A DNA stretch of 64,000 nucleotides from Trichopria drosophilae (lineage: Eukaryota > Arthropoda > Insecta > Hymenoptera > Diapriidae). Position numbers and translations under genes: made by a program. The DNA lies in contig CM059586.1 of NCBI GenBank assembly GCA_030407085.1, positions 16,820,001-16,884,000 on the forward strand, in the 5' to 3' direction. The notes under the pieces are model-generated. The model was given only the letters and a program-made list of their open reading frames with translations, had not been told where the DNA came from and ran no database searches. This document shows positions 11,366 through 22,300 of this stretch, piece after piece (within the stretch, counting starts at the first letter, position 1; every line of letters begins with the position of its first letter).

Positions 11366-11402
<37 letters not shown>
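11366..11402. repeat. (TTA)12 microsatellite, 5' target flank of the R4 element
   Basis: Uninterrupted TTA units on the plus strand (TAA on the element's strand) directly at the 5' boundary of the retrotransposon. With TTATTA at 7428-7433 on the other side of the poly(A), it marks the insertion target. Some units could have been added by the element itself. Confidence 0.9.
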
Positions 11403-11403
<1 letters not shown>

Positions 11404-11668
11404 AAAATTTCATATGTTATTTCGGGCCAATTGATTGTTAATTTAATGTACAAATTTAAAAATTTAGAACGGTGTATAAAATATGGCGAATGAAAAAATT
11501 AAAAATCAGATATATTAATTTTTTCATTTGCGATATTCGATCCGCCAACTTAATTTTTTAAAATTTGATTTCGGAATCGTAATCAGTGATATCGAAAACC
11601 ATTAGTTACCACTGCATTAAATATTGATTCTTTACAATCACTATTAATACTACGAACTCCTTATTTTT

Positions 11669-12710
11669 ATGCCATAATTAAGGGCTCATTTAACCCTTTA
11701 AGGCCCAACGGTTTCGATTGAAACCACTTTTGTTTTCGAACATTCATAACTTTGTAAAAAATTAATCAATTTTTAAGTTCTAAATGCCAAAGATCCACAA
11801 ATTTATATTACTTTTTAACCAAATTGTAGTGCAATAAATTTACAACAATTTTTACAATTATAACTATATTAAAAAAAATGCTTTTGCTAAAGGTTGTTAA
11901 CAAAATTAAAAATTGTTAAATTACTTCAAGTAAGGCTCATGAAAATGACTACTCAGGGGTTTTGAGGTCGCTAATTACGAATCTGATGTTCGTTTTTCAA
12001 AATATTTAAAAATTGAGCCAGATTCATGAAAATTACTACTTGGGGGTTTTTGGGGTCGTTGATTACGTATCTGATATTAGTTTTTCGTCCGCCATATTGG
12101 ATCCGCCATTTTGAATTTTGAAAAACTAACATCAGATTCGCAATCAGCGACCACATAAACCCCCGAGTAACGAATTTCAAGTGAATCCAATCAAATTTAG
12201 AAAAAAAATTGTTCGCCATATTGGATCCGACATTTTGAATTTTGAAAAACTAACATCAGATTCGTAATCAACGACCTCAAAAACCCTTAAGTACAGAATA
12301 TGACGAAAATCGCATCACTTAAAAAAAGTCATAAAGAGCCACAAAGAGTTTAAGACACTTGAAACAGATTAATTAAAAAATTGTTGTCAATCAAGTTTTA
12401 AAATTATGGTATTGGCTAATTTAAATTGAAGTTGACAAGATACTTCAGCAGAGGCAAGTAGGTAATGCTAATTTAATAGTAAGTTAGAGAACACGCCTAT
12501 TTCACAAAAATTAGTTTTCAAAAATGTTGGAATTGAGTTAGTTCGAAAACCTTAAATGACCCCTCAATTATGTAATTTTTATCAAAATCCGCTTGTTATT
12601 GCTGAAGTGTTTCGAGTATCAGGAGCATCACATTCTTTTTCAAATTGAAGAGCGTTAAATTTTTTATTAGGGCATTAAATCAGCCTTAAATGAGTCCTTA
12701 ATTACGGCAT
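11669..12710. repeat. Foldback repeat of the ATGGCGGATCC family
   Basis: Outer inverted pair: ATGCCATAATTAAGGGCTCA near 11669 and its near complement near 12686-12710. Inside, TTAA at 11689-11692 followed by CCCTTTAAGGCCCAACGG resembles the left end of the TTAA-flanked elements. Then come units in forward orientation ('gggggtttttggggtcg', 'attacgtatctgatattagt') around 11955-12090 and the same units inverted ('gccatattggatccg', 'catcagattcgtaatcaacg') around 12095-12300. The unit recurs at 15785-16500, 30440-30650, 42830-43080 and 62750-62960. Non-coding. Confidence 0.55.
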
Positions 12711-13440
12711 AGAGTAGAAGTCTATTTGGAAATGTCCGCCAGCTTAACGTATCTCTGCGATCTTTAGTCGAGCACTATTTTTTATATGCACTTCTTTCCT
12801 CTTTTTCGTAATTTTAACACCGGCACAATTTTCCAAAATTACACGAGTAATTATTAGTTTGCTTTGTATGGAATTGTTTAACCCTCCTGTGCACAAGGGC
12901 GAGTGTACTCGTCCAAACTACGTTGTTTTCATATGGAAAAAGAAAAACTCTTATTCAGTAGGGCTAACTGAATTGTGCTTTCATGTGTCGAATGTTTTGG
13001 TTAGGTTAATCTTATATCTGAAAAAACTCTTTTTTATTCCTTTGAAGGGGGATGATGATTTTGTGTTGAAATGGTTAGGTGGGGTTCAGTTAGGTTCAGT
13101 GACGTTACATCATGTGGGGTGAGGTGAGCTGAGATGATATGAAATAATTATATAAAAATAATTATATTAAATGGTGAAAAGTTGTGTGTTGAACTGTCGT
13201 TTGTTCAATTCCGTGAAGAAACATCATTGATTGAACAGCGGTATTTTGAGAACTGCTGGCGCCCAAAAACGCACGAAAGTACGCAGTTGACGTTTCTACG
13301 GATCTAGATGATTTTTAGATCAGAGATGGAATGGTAAGATTTGATTAATCGCGCCAGGAAGAGCACAAAGTGCAATTTTCATTTAATACGGAGCAATTAA
13401 AACGTAACATCATCATATTTCTCGTTACACGTAGCATTGT
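12711..13440. other. A+T-rich stretch without a gene
   Basis: No recognisable coding or RNA gene. Includes G-rich 'ggttaggtggggttcagttagg' type sequence around 13070-13130. Confidence 0.4.
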
Positions 13441-14340
13441 TGTAATGCACGGCACAAATTACGCGTCACGCTAAAACGGTGTACTTGGCATCTTCTCCAT
13501 TTTCTCGGATGGCCTCGCACCACAGCGTGCATATATGTCGCGTACCATTATGGAAGGTCTACATGCATAGATGCAGGCGTGCTCATATAGTGGTATCGCA
13601 GCGGGGCTATAGCCAGCCACTCTGGCGTACATACGAAAACGCCAACGCACGCTCAATTGTGCCCCCTTTCACTGGCTAACGTTACACCGAACACACGCAT
13701 GCTTCGCTTTATATCATGTGCAGTTGCAATTGCATTAAAGTCAGCCTGATAGATCACCAACCAGCGATACTGCATATATCTATAGCAGGCTAACAATTCA
13801 ACGGTGGCAACGCGCGCGCTGCCAGACTATGTGCAAAAATCGTTTAAGCTTTGACCCCTGATCGAACGTCGCCATAGAAGCTGCATAGGCCATCAGAGGG
13901 ACACGGTTCGAGTTAGCTATAGGTCACTGGCTCATTTTGTAAAAGCTTCGGCACTGTGGGTTCCTGCATGTCGTATATGCGCCAGGGAATTTTGCCTGCT
14001 TCCTTTGTTCAGGAATTGTAAGCAGAAGTTTTTCCACCGAACGTAATTGCTCACTTAGCACCGCAGCGTCGCACGCCAACGAAGATATACGAAGCAGGAA
14101 CTAGGCGAGCTGAAAGGCAATTGATAAAGTAGACATATTTCTTTTACCGGGCTTTCAGCGGAAAATGTCCCTGAGTGGGAGTGCTGTTGGGAAAAAACGA
14201 ACAGGGTTGTATATGAAATTAAAGTCGGGAAAAAGTTTCGTTTAGCTTTCTTTATTAGAAATATATTTTTTACATGATTGAAAGAATTTTTAATTTTCTC
14301 ACGCAATAATCGTTCTTTCTGCAAGCATATGATCAGGGAT
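13441..14340. other. Non-repetitive island, higher GC and CpG
   Basis: Clearly less A+T-rich than its surroundings, with many CpG dinucleotides (for example 13500-13690 and 13800-13990), and without copies elsewhere in the window. Short open frames exist in both strands but none resembles a known protein or has a good splice context. Single-copy host DNA, possibly regulatory, is the most that can be said. Confidence 0.3.
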
Positions 14341-14515
14341 TTGGAAATTTTTGGTTCTAGTATTTTTTATTGTCTTATGTAAATTATTTAAATTTAATGG
14401 TTTTTAAGACTTATCGAAAAACCAATCCGCCTTGAATATCAAAAGTATTGGAAACCTTTGACATTTATGTTCCATGCATTTGTCTTACATTCTAAAATCC
14501 TTACAATGAAAGATC

Positions 14516-15775
14516 ACTGCATTACAGTGAAATTTCACTTTTAGATATTGGGAACTCAACAGATACATCAAGTGATCCTAATATGGCCGCAATCTTGCAC
14601 AAATTTGTACGCGGTTAAATGGAGAATCAGTAAAAAATTTGAACTATGACACTCCAAGTGCAAAATATAATCCAGTACGCAGGTGAAAATTGTTACCATC
14701 GAAATTATGATGAAGGTGAAAGAGTCCTTTGGCTGGCCATATTATTCAATTAAAAAACTTTAATTGTCCACCTGTAAACATTAAATCTAACCTTAATTTT
14801 TGTATTATACCTGGAAAGTTATAATTATCTTCGGTAAAATGCAGACTGCAGACTACAAATGTTCATTGAAGGCGCCACGACTTCTATTCTTAATGCCTGT
14901 TTCATGATGCATGTAAATAAATATTTTTGACATTTCCAAAATACATAGTCCGCAACTGACACAAGTTGCGTTTTTGGACTTCGGAGCTCAAAATGCATGG
15001 AAGTGAATTTTGGGTTTTCACTTGATTTAAAGGAAAAAAAATAACATAATTCCTCCTATTTTTGTGCAAGATTGCGGCCATACTGGGATCACGTGGTGTA
15101 ACTATTGAGTTCCCAATAGTGTCGATCGGATCACTCTCCTAAAAGAGAAATTTCATTTTATTAAACAGTGTTTTTTTTTCACTGTATGTAAAAGAGAAAA
15201 AGTCACTTTATGCAAAGTGAAATTTCACTGAAGTACAAAGTAATATTTAATATTTGTCTAATATTATTTACATATTTTTATTACATATTATTTTACATAA
15301 TATGTATTTCCTCAGACAAACATTCATAGACTAATTTCCATAAATTACCGACTATCGATGTCTATTGTCCCATTCGGTAATCCCAAACGAGTGGTACTGG
15401 TACCATCTATTCAGAACGCGAATTCCTTATATACGTGATTCATCGCATTTCACCGCTTGCGAGAATTATACTGGATATGATGGATGTATTGGATACATAC
15501 GCGCCACCAAACGGCAAGTGTTTTATACAACACATTTTCTAGACTTTCCGTCTTTCCATCAGGTCGTCTGGGGCCCTCTGGCCAAAGTTTAGTTGAAAAT
15601 TGCCGCATAGTGAGTGTCATACAGTGAATTTCGACAGCGGTTCTAACATAACTTTTTTGCTAACAGTGAACAATCTCACTGTATTTAATACAGTGAAAAT
15701 GTCACTTTTATACAAGTGAAATGTTCATTCTAGAGCAAGAAAAAATCACTATATGGCAGTGAAATTTCGAAAAAC
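14516..15775. mobile_element. GTGAAATTTCAC palindrome-array element
   Basis: Left piece at 14516-14545 ('cagtgaaatttcactttt') and right piece at 15125-15775 carry repeated palindromic units: 'gcaaagtgaaatttcactg' near 15210, 'cagtgaaaatgtcactttta' near 15690, 'ggcagtgaaatttcg' near 15755, plus CACTG-containing units near 15178. The two pieces are separated by the MITE at 14546-15118, which appears to have inserted into or near the left end. True outer boundaries are not certain. Confidence 0.45.
14546..15118. mobile_element. Nested 573-bp MITE with ~60-bp inverted repeats
   Basis: Left arm TATTGGGAACTCAACAGATA, then 'agtgatcctaatatggccgc' and 'aatcttgcacaaa'. The right arm is its complement ('tttgtgcaagattgcggcc', 'gggatcacgtggtgtaac', 'tattgagttcccaata'). 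The interior is A+T-rich with no coding. It splits the surrounding GTGAAATTTCAC element, so it is the younger insertion. Confidence 0.7.
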
Positions 15776-15781
15776 GGCATT

Positions 15782-16510
15782 TTAACCCTTTGAAACATAC
15801 ATTTTTATTTGCACGGAAAATAGCTCAAATTTGTTATTCGGAGGTTTTCGGGGACGCTGGTCATGAATCTGGTCTCCGATTTTCAAAATTCAAGATGGCA
15901 GATCCAAGATGGTCGACCAAAATTAAAAAATTTATTTGATGGAGGTGAAAATGGGTACCAGGGGGTTTTCGAGGTTGTTGATTACGAATCTGGTGTCCGA
16001 TTATCAAAACTTAAGATGGCGGATCCAAGATGACCGACCGAAATCTATAAATTTATTTCATCGAGATGAAACCGAGTACTCGAGAGTTTTCGGGATCGTA
16101 GATCGAATCTAATCTTAGATTTTCAAAATTCAAAATGACGGATTCAATATGAAAACCATAATATACACAGTTTTCGAGGTCGTAAAAGACGAACTAGATG
16201 AAATTTCAGCATTCGTGACCGCTTGTTAAATCTGCTAAATTTTATCTTGAAAATGTAAGATTATTCAGTATTCAGTTTGATTTCGGTAAAATAACTTGTT
16301 ACATTTCGGAATATCATGTTGAATTTGCCCGAAAACCCCCGAATACCCCGTTTCCCTTCGATCAAGTAAATTTTTACATTTCGGTCGGCCATTTTGGATC
16401 CGTCATTTTCAATGTTGAATGTCTGATTCCAGATTTCAGCGACCCCGAAATCCCCCGAGTACCCAGATTCGTCTTATTTCAATGACGGCTTCTTTTCAGC
16501 AAACATTCTT
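15782..16510. repeat. ATGGCGGATCC-family repeat with inverted halves
   Basis: Starts with TTAACCCTTTGAAACATAC. Forward copies of the unit 'gggttttcg(g/a)ggt..ctg' + 'gattacgaatctggtgtcc' + 'atggcggatccaagatg' recur near 15840, 15955 and 16080 (spacing ~120-130 bp). Inverted units follow near 16330-16470 ('ggccattttggatccgtcat', 'gaccccgaaatcccccgagt'). Non-coding foldback related to 11669-12710. Confidence 0.6.
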
Positions 16511-17620
16511 TGTAAAAAAACACGTCATTTTTAAACATTGTTCTTCATTATAAACAATTTTACACTATAATTCATAATAAATATTAATTTTTTTACATTT
16601 AAAAGCATGTTATCGAAGTACGGAAGAAAAAATTTGCACTACAATTAAATTTTAATCTACTAAAAACTTAAAAACAAAAATAAATTACAAATAAGTATCC
16701 TGCAGAAAGGACACCGTGCTTCAAAGATTTACGTAAAAGCGACGTTTTCATTTTTAGAATTTTAAAGTGCATCTATAGCGATTTTTTGTGATTCTAAAAG
16801 TGTTGATAATTAGATTGTACGACGCTTTTTGTTGTCCAGCTGATAACTTTTTTGCAAGATTTGTTCACTGTTAAGAAATACAAGAATTTTGAAATAAATA
16901 AAATCAATAAAGTCTACACCTATTACCATAACTTTTTAAATATTGTATAAAATATGGAAATGTCATCCATTGTTGACATTTATACAAAGTTAAAATTCAT
17001 TTTTGATGCGTTATCAAACAGTATTTTATGTATACGCAGGAGGATATGATTATACGAAATCTCTTTATAGGCGCAGTCAACGTCGACTATAATGAAAGTG
17101 GCTAGAGATCGATGAATCACTTACCTATGCTTAGAAAATAACAACGCTGTAATAGATGGCTGTAGAAAGTCTGCCGTCACTTATTCCTCGTAATATGTGA
17201 TTTATATGTGTATCGTAATCCTATAACCCTACATTCCAACCTGTCAAACTTGCCATTTTTCCTCCCTACATATTTAAGTGTATAAAGCGGGTACTGGAGA
17301 TCATAGACATTGTGATAAGTATTTGTATCTTTTATGCATGAAGTTAATCATCGATAATTTAATTGAAAGCAGCGCCAATGTTTACTACATGTCATAATCA
17401 TATCTTCTTAAGTCATTCAATACCATACAATTATTGTCTTCTTGAACTCGATTGTTTTTCACCAACATTACTAGACTGTAAAATTACATGGCTTATTGAT
17501 GTCTTAATATGCATATTGTATTAACTAAAGCATTACGAGTACCTACAAATTAACTTCACATCTTCCTTTATTGAAAATTGAGATACTCAAGATAGTTCAG
17601 AATTATTTCTTGAAATTAGT
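16511..17620. other. A+T-rich stretch without a gene
   Basis: No recognisable gene or repeat family. Positions 17050-17300 are slightly richer in GC and apparently non-repetitive. Confidence 0.4.
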
Positions 17621-17979
17621 ATTTGGGTCATTCCACGTCAACAATATCAAAGTTGTGGTGGAGGTCGAAATATTTGATAGGTGTAGGTGTGGAAAATATC
17701 ATGATAAAATATTTTTCGAAAATTTTCAAAATGGCGCCCGTGACGTCATGATCATTGAATTTCTTTAAACTGCGATAACTATTTTTCTAATTATCGCATT
17801 CAAACGAGACCACACGCATTTTGTTCATAAAATTAAGTACTTTGATTGAAAAATAAAATAATTTTAAAAAAATTTCATTTTCCCAAAAAACTGACCGAAA
17901 CCATTTTTCAACTTAAATTTCGGTATTGAGCTCGTGTTTTTTTTTAAAAATCTGCTATTTTATCTTGAAGATGATGATT

Positions 17980-18351
17980 TCACCTGTCATTTCCAAAAAT
18001 AAAAATGGCGGAGGCTCTTCTCGTTTTTAAGTTATGATTTTTGAAAGAGCGCAATTCACTGTGCTTAACTATCCGATACGCGCTATTTGACGTGCAATCA
18101 TGACAGACTGCTCTCGCTGGGTTAAGAAGTTTCCGAAAATGAAATTCAAGATAATTTTTTGTACAATAAATAAACTTCACTGTTGGCATAGCTGCTTCAG
18201 CCCATTCAAATAAGGAACGAAAAGTGACAATTTGGGAATCAAACGGCCTTTGAAGGCTAGCACGTGTTGCTAACCGTTTTAGCGTCCCCCCTAACCCATC
18301 ACAAGGACTTTTCCCATGTGAAGTGGCAAAAAAGTGCCATTCAGCATCCAC
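17980..18351 (-). pseudogene. Transposase C-terminal segment, ending inside the TIR
   Basis: Reads on from the TAG at 18361 in the same frame: DAEWHFFATSHGKSPCDGLG, then a basic/aromatic stretch with RASLQRPFDSQI and LFEWAE. The conserved E of DAEW or the H/C set of SHGKSPCDG may complete the catalytic core. After about 18085 the coding sequence continues within the left terminal inverted repeat (ATSNSAYRIVK.. region to NDR), so the TIR doubles as coding DNA and the right TIR holds a matching non-functional copy of those codons. Confidence 0.65.
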
Positions 18352-18606
18352 GTCAAAATCCTATTTTTGATGTGCAAGATTAATAAAATTATATTTATTT
18401 TTATATTGTGAAGCAGCGCCGTCAGTAAAATACTTAATCTTTTGAACTACGTATTGTTTTCTTAATTCTTCGATTAATCGTTTAGTGTACAAATGAACAG
18501 CAGCGGAATTATGATCCAGACTCTCAGAAATTATGACGAAAGAATCATACCAAGTGTTTCATTTTCTTTGTGGTAGACAACAAACGGATGAATTGTCACT
18601 TGATCT
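18352..18606 (-). pseudogene. Transposase catalytic middle, frameshifted
   Basis: Recovered by reading across frames. First 'DQVTIHPFVVYH' from 18605, then after another shift a stretch with YFTDGAASQYKNKYNFINL, whose aspartate codon is at 18421-18423. This D-G-A-x-x-Q-x-K-N block is the second acidic motif of this transposase group. An in-frame TAG at 18361-18363 separates it from the C-terminal segment. At least two indels and one nonsense change fall here, so the copy cannot make active protein. Confidence 0.6.
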
Positions 18607-19227
18607 TTATTCCAGTGGTATGCTTGAACCACATCTTAAATAACAAAAGTAGTTCTCGGCAAAATCCCCTAATACAACGAATTCGCCATCTTCTAAGTTG
18701 TCTTTAGAATCTTTAAGAAATTTACTTTGCGATTTAGAAGTAGAATGATGTTTCAGGAGAATTATTAAATCATTACCGAACTTTTCAATGTAATCTTGTA
18801 CAGAACGAACAACAGTTTCTAACATTGAGCGATCCGTTGACGTCCATTGTTTGTGAGTAACTTCGTCTACGAAATTATTTTCAAACATCACAAGCAACTG
18901 TTGTTGCACGTTATCAATACCAGGACAAGACAAACATGTCCGGAAGTAGCAACTTTGTGTCGGAGGATTGCATACTACAGCAGAAATTAGTGTTTCAAAT
19001 GACTCAAAATATGACTGTTCTCTTTCAGTGTTTCTCATATCACTTAATCTAGCCCCAATCATCATCAATTTAAAATTTTGGTGTATTTTACATACACAAA
19101 CCGAACGTGTTCCACTACTTGCTAGAATGCATTCCTTTGGCCTCAAAGTAGCGAAGGTAGAGAAGCCAATTTTTAAATGCATGTTTTCATTTTTAAAAGC
19201 AGCACATAGTTCCTTTAAATTAACCAA
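18607..19227 (-). pseudogene. Transposase central segment
   Basis: About 206 codons. Carries CVCKIHQNFKLM (C44, C46, H49) and CNPPTQSCYFRTCLSCPG (C86, C93, C98, C101), a cysteine set likely to bind zinc, and VLGDFAENY, whose D188 is a good candidate for the first acidic residue of an RNase H-like DDE/D catalytic core. The frame ends at 18607, just before the predicted continuation, which is found in another frame. Same gene as the segments on either side. Confidence 0.65.
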
Positions 19228-19448
19228 AAGTAAACGCTTTTGTACATGTAATTTTGAATGTTATTGTAGCTTTTACTTGGTTGCATTAATCGGCAAGAAT
19301 CACAAATTTCGCGATTTAACCATGTATTATAATTAAGATTAAACTTTTTACATAGTTCATTATTAATTTTGCGTAACTGTTTTCTTCCAACTTTTGATGT
19401 ATGTCCCTTTTTCTTGAAAGGATTACAACAACGACTGACAGGAGCCAT
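19215..19448 (-). pseudogene. Transposase N-terminal segment
   Basis: Starts at ATG 19448 with MAPVSRCCNPFKKKGHTSK, a Cys/His-containing start seen in a widespread group of uncharacterised insect proteins, then KQLRKINNELCKKFN and 'REICDSCR' (C-x2-C). It runs into a different frame from the next segment, with an overlap of about 13 nt at 19215-19227, so one indel separates them. The first residues probably belong to a zinc-binding DNA-recognition domain; inference only. Confidence 0.6.
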
Positions 19449-19559
19449 GAAAATTAAAAATATATATTACAATATAATAACTTAAATAATGAATTGCTTA
19501 AAAATAATAAAATTTGTTTAGAATTATCCAGAATAATAAGTAAATTAAGGCAAGACAAT

Positions 19560-20285
19560 ATTTTTTTTTAATAGAGGTTCGGAAAATGTGTGTTTTCCGA
19601 ACAGATTTTAGTGTGGAAAATGCAATTTCCCAAACCGGGATGTGGAAATAGTATATTACTCAACGAGGGAGGTAAAATAAAGAATGTCTCAGACTGCGTG
19701 TAATTTTTACCCGAGGTGAAGCCGAGGGTGAGAAACAGGCAGTCTGAGGCATTCTTTTTTACTTCCCGAGGGAAGTATACGATTTTTCTTTATGGCCGGG
19801 AGGATAAGCGGCATCTTTCCTTCCGCTTGCGGGAGGAAAGTTGGTGCTTTCCTCACGGTGTGAAGAAAATATAATTTTTATATTTTCCACATCCCGGTTT
19901 GGGAAATCGCACTGTACACTGATGTAGGAAAACGATATGATATTATAACAAATATAAGACAGTTTTTGTATTTGTACAATCATAAATATGTTTATATCGT
20001 GGGAGCGGAGTCCCCCGAACCCTCCTTTCCCGCCACTATCCCCCCCCCCCCTTTATCTCCCCATCATTCATAAGAACGTACTGTACGCATGCTATAACAA
20101 ATTTTAAATGTTACATGTAGTGGCCACATTTTCCGCACACTTATTACAAAAAAAATCCTTCGTTACACGTGCGGACGTTTCCCCCACTCGTATGATTCAC
20201 ACAGCACACGTGTCAGTGTGATCATTACGCGTGCGGGAAATCGCATTTTCCGTACTTGTTACGAAATATACTTTTGTTTATCTCT
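19560..20285. repeat. Nested palindrome cluster (GGAAAAT...ATTTTCC type)
   Basis: Several inverted pairs: hairpin 'gttcggaaaatgtgtgtttt' with its mate ending at 19602; 'aatttcccaaaccgggatgt' near 19626 with its complement near 19888-19910; 'aaagaatgtctcagactgc' near 19679 with 'gcagtctgaggcattctttt' near 19739; 'ttttccgcacac' near 20128 and 'gtgcgggaaatcgcattttc' near 20230. No coding. Lies between the transposase 5' end and the right TIR, so it was probably inserted there. Confidence 0.5.
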
Positions 20286-21003
20286 ATGAAACGCCGTAAA
20301 AGATATTACATATACATTTCTGTAAATAGCCATTATACCCGATGTTCACGATGATTGACATATATACAAACGAAATCACATTATACTTGCGAGAAAAAAA
20401 CTCGGCGCCGCTACGTTACAGAATAAAAAATATGCAACATTGATTTGAGTGCTGCGGCGCGTATCAGATAGTTGAGCACAGTGAATTACGCTCTTTCAAA
20501 AATCATAACTTAAAAACGAGAAGAGCCTCCGCCATTTTTATTTTTGGAAATGATAGGTGAAATCATCATCTTCGAGATAAAATAGCAGATTTAAAAAAAA
20601 AACACGAGCTCAATACCGAAATTTAAGTTGAAAAATGTTTTCGTTCAGTTTTTTGGGAAAATGAAATTTTTTTCAAATTATTTTATTTTTCAATAAAAGT
20701 ACTTAATTTTATGCACAAAATGCGCGTAGTCTCATTTGAATGCGATAATTAGAAAAATAGATATCGCAATTTAAAGAAATTCAATGATCATGACGTCACG
20801 GGCGCCATTTTGATAATTTTCGAAAAATATTTTACCATGATATTTTCCACATCTACACCTATCAAATATTTCATTTTCGTTGAATTCCGCGACCCCCACC
20901 ACAACTTTGATATTGTTGACGTGGAATGACCCATTTATCAGATGATTTTGCGACACTATATTTGCGATTTTCTATATTTTTGGTTGATTGTTCTCATAAA
21001 AAA

Positions 21004-21260
21004 TACTTTTTGATACACGTGTCCGTAAAGTAGACACTTTACGGACTCCTTTTATCTCTGCACTTTACGGACTAAAAACAGTCGTTAAAGTGTCTACTTT
21101 TGCGAACAGTGTATCAAAAAATAGTGTTCGCTCCTCGGCCGTAAAATTTTACGACCTCGGTTTAGAGATAGAGCGATCCTCGGACTGGCTTCGCCAGTCC
21201 TCGGACACACAATCTCCACTCGGTCCGTAAAATTGAACTTTACGGCCTAGGACCAAAAGT
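21004..21260. repeat. Palindrome cluster of the GTCCGTAAAGT type
   Basis: Core inverted element 21004-21125: left 'actttttgatacacgtgtcc', right complement 'ttgcgaacagtgtatcaaaa', with 'gtccgtaaagtagacacttt' and its mate 'gtctact' inside. Followed to 21260 by 'ccgtaaaattttacgacc' and 'ccgtaaaattgaactttacg'. The TTTTTTGATxCA ends resemble those at 23057-23480 and 46438-46640, so it belongs to the same broad family. Confidence 0.55.
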
Positions 21261-21589
21261 ACTATTTAAGACTCCGGGCGTAGAACTCGATTTTGCGCCC
21301 TGCATTGAAATAATCGATCGCAAATTATCGAGCTCTACGCCTGTCATCTTGAAAGTATCGATCACCGAAAAACGAAGTATTTTATGTTCATTTCACGCTA
21401 AATTGCTGATTTAATATTCATCTTATTAGGAATTAAATTATTATGATAGATTTTTTTTATAAATTAACGAATAATAATTAAATTGGTTTTAAACCGGGCT
21501 TCTGACCTACCAGGATGTACCTTTCCCCTCAGTACAAGAAACAATTTTTTGTTAATTGTCTTCCAATATGAAAGTGAAAAATTAAAACT

Positions 21590-21735
21590 GGAAGACACTA
21601 TAGACTTCCTTCTCCAAGCATGCAGGAAACTTCAAGGATAGGACCACAGGTTCTCCAAACGACCTCAACGTTTCGGATCTATCGATCCCTCTTCAGGAGG
21701 CAATGATTAACGAGACAGAATCGTTTATCTTATTA
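21590..21735 (-). mobile_element. Penelope-like retroelement terminal fragment
   Basis: Minus-strand stretch around the hammerhead motif, including 'gaggtcgtttggagaacctg' and 'aaggaagtctatagtgtctt'. No coding part of a Penelope-like reverse transcriptase or GIY-YIG endonuclease is present. Only the terminal repeat region survives. Confidence 0.5.
21663..21700 (-). ncRNA. Hammerhead ribozyme motif, minimal dimeric type
   Basis: On the minus strand: helix I CCTC; core CTGAAGA (fits CTGANGA); helix II GGATC-GATA-GATCC; core GAAA; then CGTT and the helix I partner GAGG. All invariant hammerhead boxes are in order and both helices pair perfectly. Helix III is only AC/GT with no loop, i.e. the self-complementary ACGT, as described for Penelope-like elements whose hammerheads are thought to work as dimers or concatemers. 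Predicted cleavage lies between 21667 and 21666. Confidence 0.75.
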
Positions 21736-22300
21736 GGTTAAAACTTTCGGAGTGTGGAAAAATATGTATTTACTATTTTCTAATTACGTGAATTAAATGT
21801 CGGTTGAAATCAGAATATTTAAAAAATTCTAATTGATTCATAAAAAAATGCCTTTAAAGACCGATATTTTTATAAAAAATATTAAAATTTTAGTGACAAG
21901 GCTTATTTTTGAGCTCCATAAATTCCAAAATCGAAAAGAACGAAGTCTATAAAACATGGTTTGAAAAAAAACATTATTTTTACAGCTAGTTCGTTGACAC
22001 AACTAACAATATAGCAAAGCTACTAAATTGTTCGTATACCGTAAAAAATGTCTCAAAGTATCTTATTTCAAGAGATTGAGACTGCAATATACCTTTCTTA
22101 AAATGAGACACTTTGATGAATAACAATTTTAATGTTTTTGGATAAAATTATTTCTTCAAGTGTGACCGGAGCAAATTGAGACCAGTTGTTTGCTTTCGGC
22201 AATTACCTTAACACCGATATTTTTCTGCTTCTACTTCGTGTGCCTTAGGAATTAGTATCATCGCGTGTTCTTTATCGAATTGCATGAAAAGCGTAATTAA
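21736..22300. other. A+T-rich stretch without a gene
   Basis: No recognisable feature. An IR-like pair 'atgtctcaaagtatcttatt' near 22050 and 'cttaaaatgagacactttga' near 22096 could form a small hairpin. Confidence 0.4.

Larger units (their letters stand above)
17625..20932 (-). mobile_element. DNA transposon with ~460-bp TIRs and 4-bp ATTT duplication
   Basis: Terminal inverted repeats at 17625-~18085 and ~20460-20932 both begin GGGTCATTCCACGTCAACAA and stay similar for over 400 bp (shared 'atggcgcccgtgacgtcatg', 'aatggcggaggctcttctcg'). ATTT at 17621-17624 and 20933-20936 is a perfect 4-bp target duplication. Four segments of a transposase lie between, on the minus strand, with frameshifts and a stop. 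The last ~35 codons of the transposase run into the left TIR. A 4-bp duplication is known for Sola1, but that assignment is only a suggestion. A palindrome-rich segment (19560-20280) is nested near the 5' side. Length 3308 bp, autonomous-type but dead. Confidence 0.85.
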
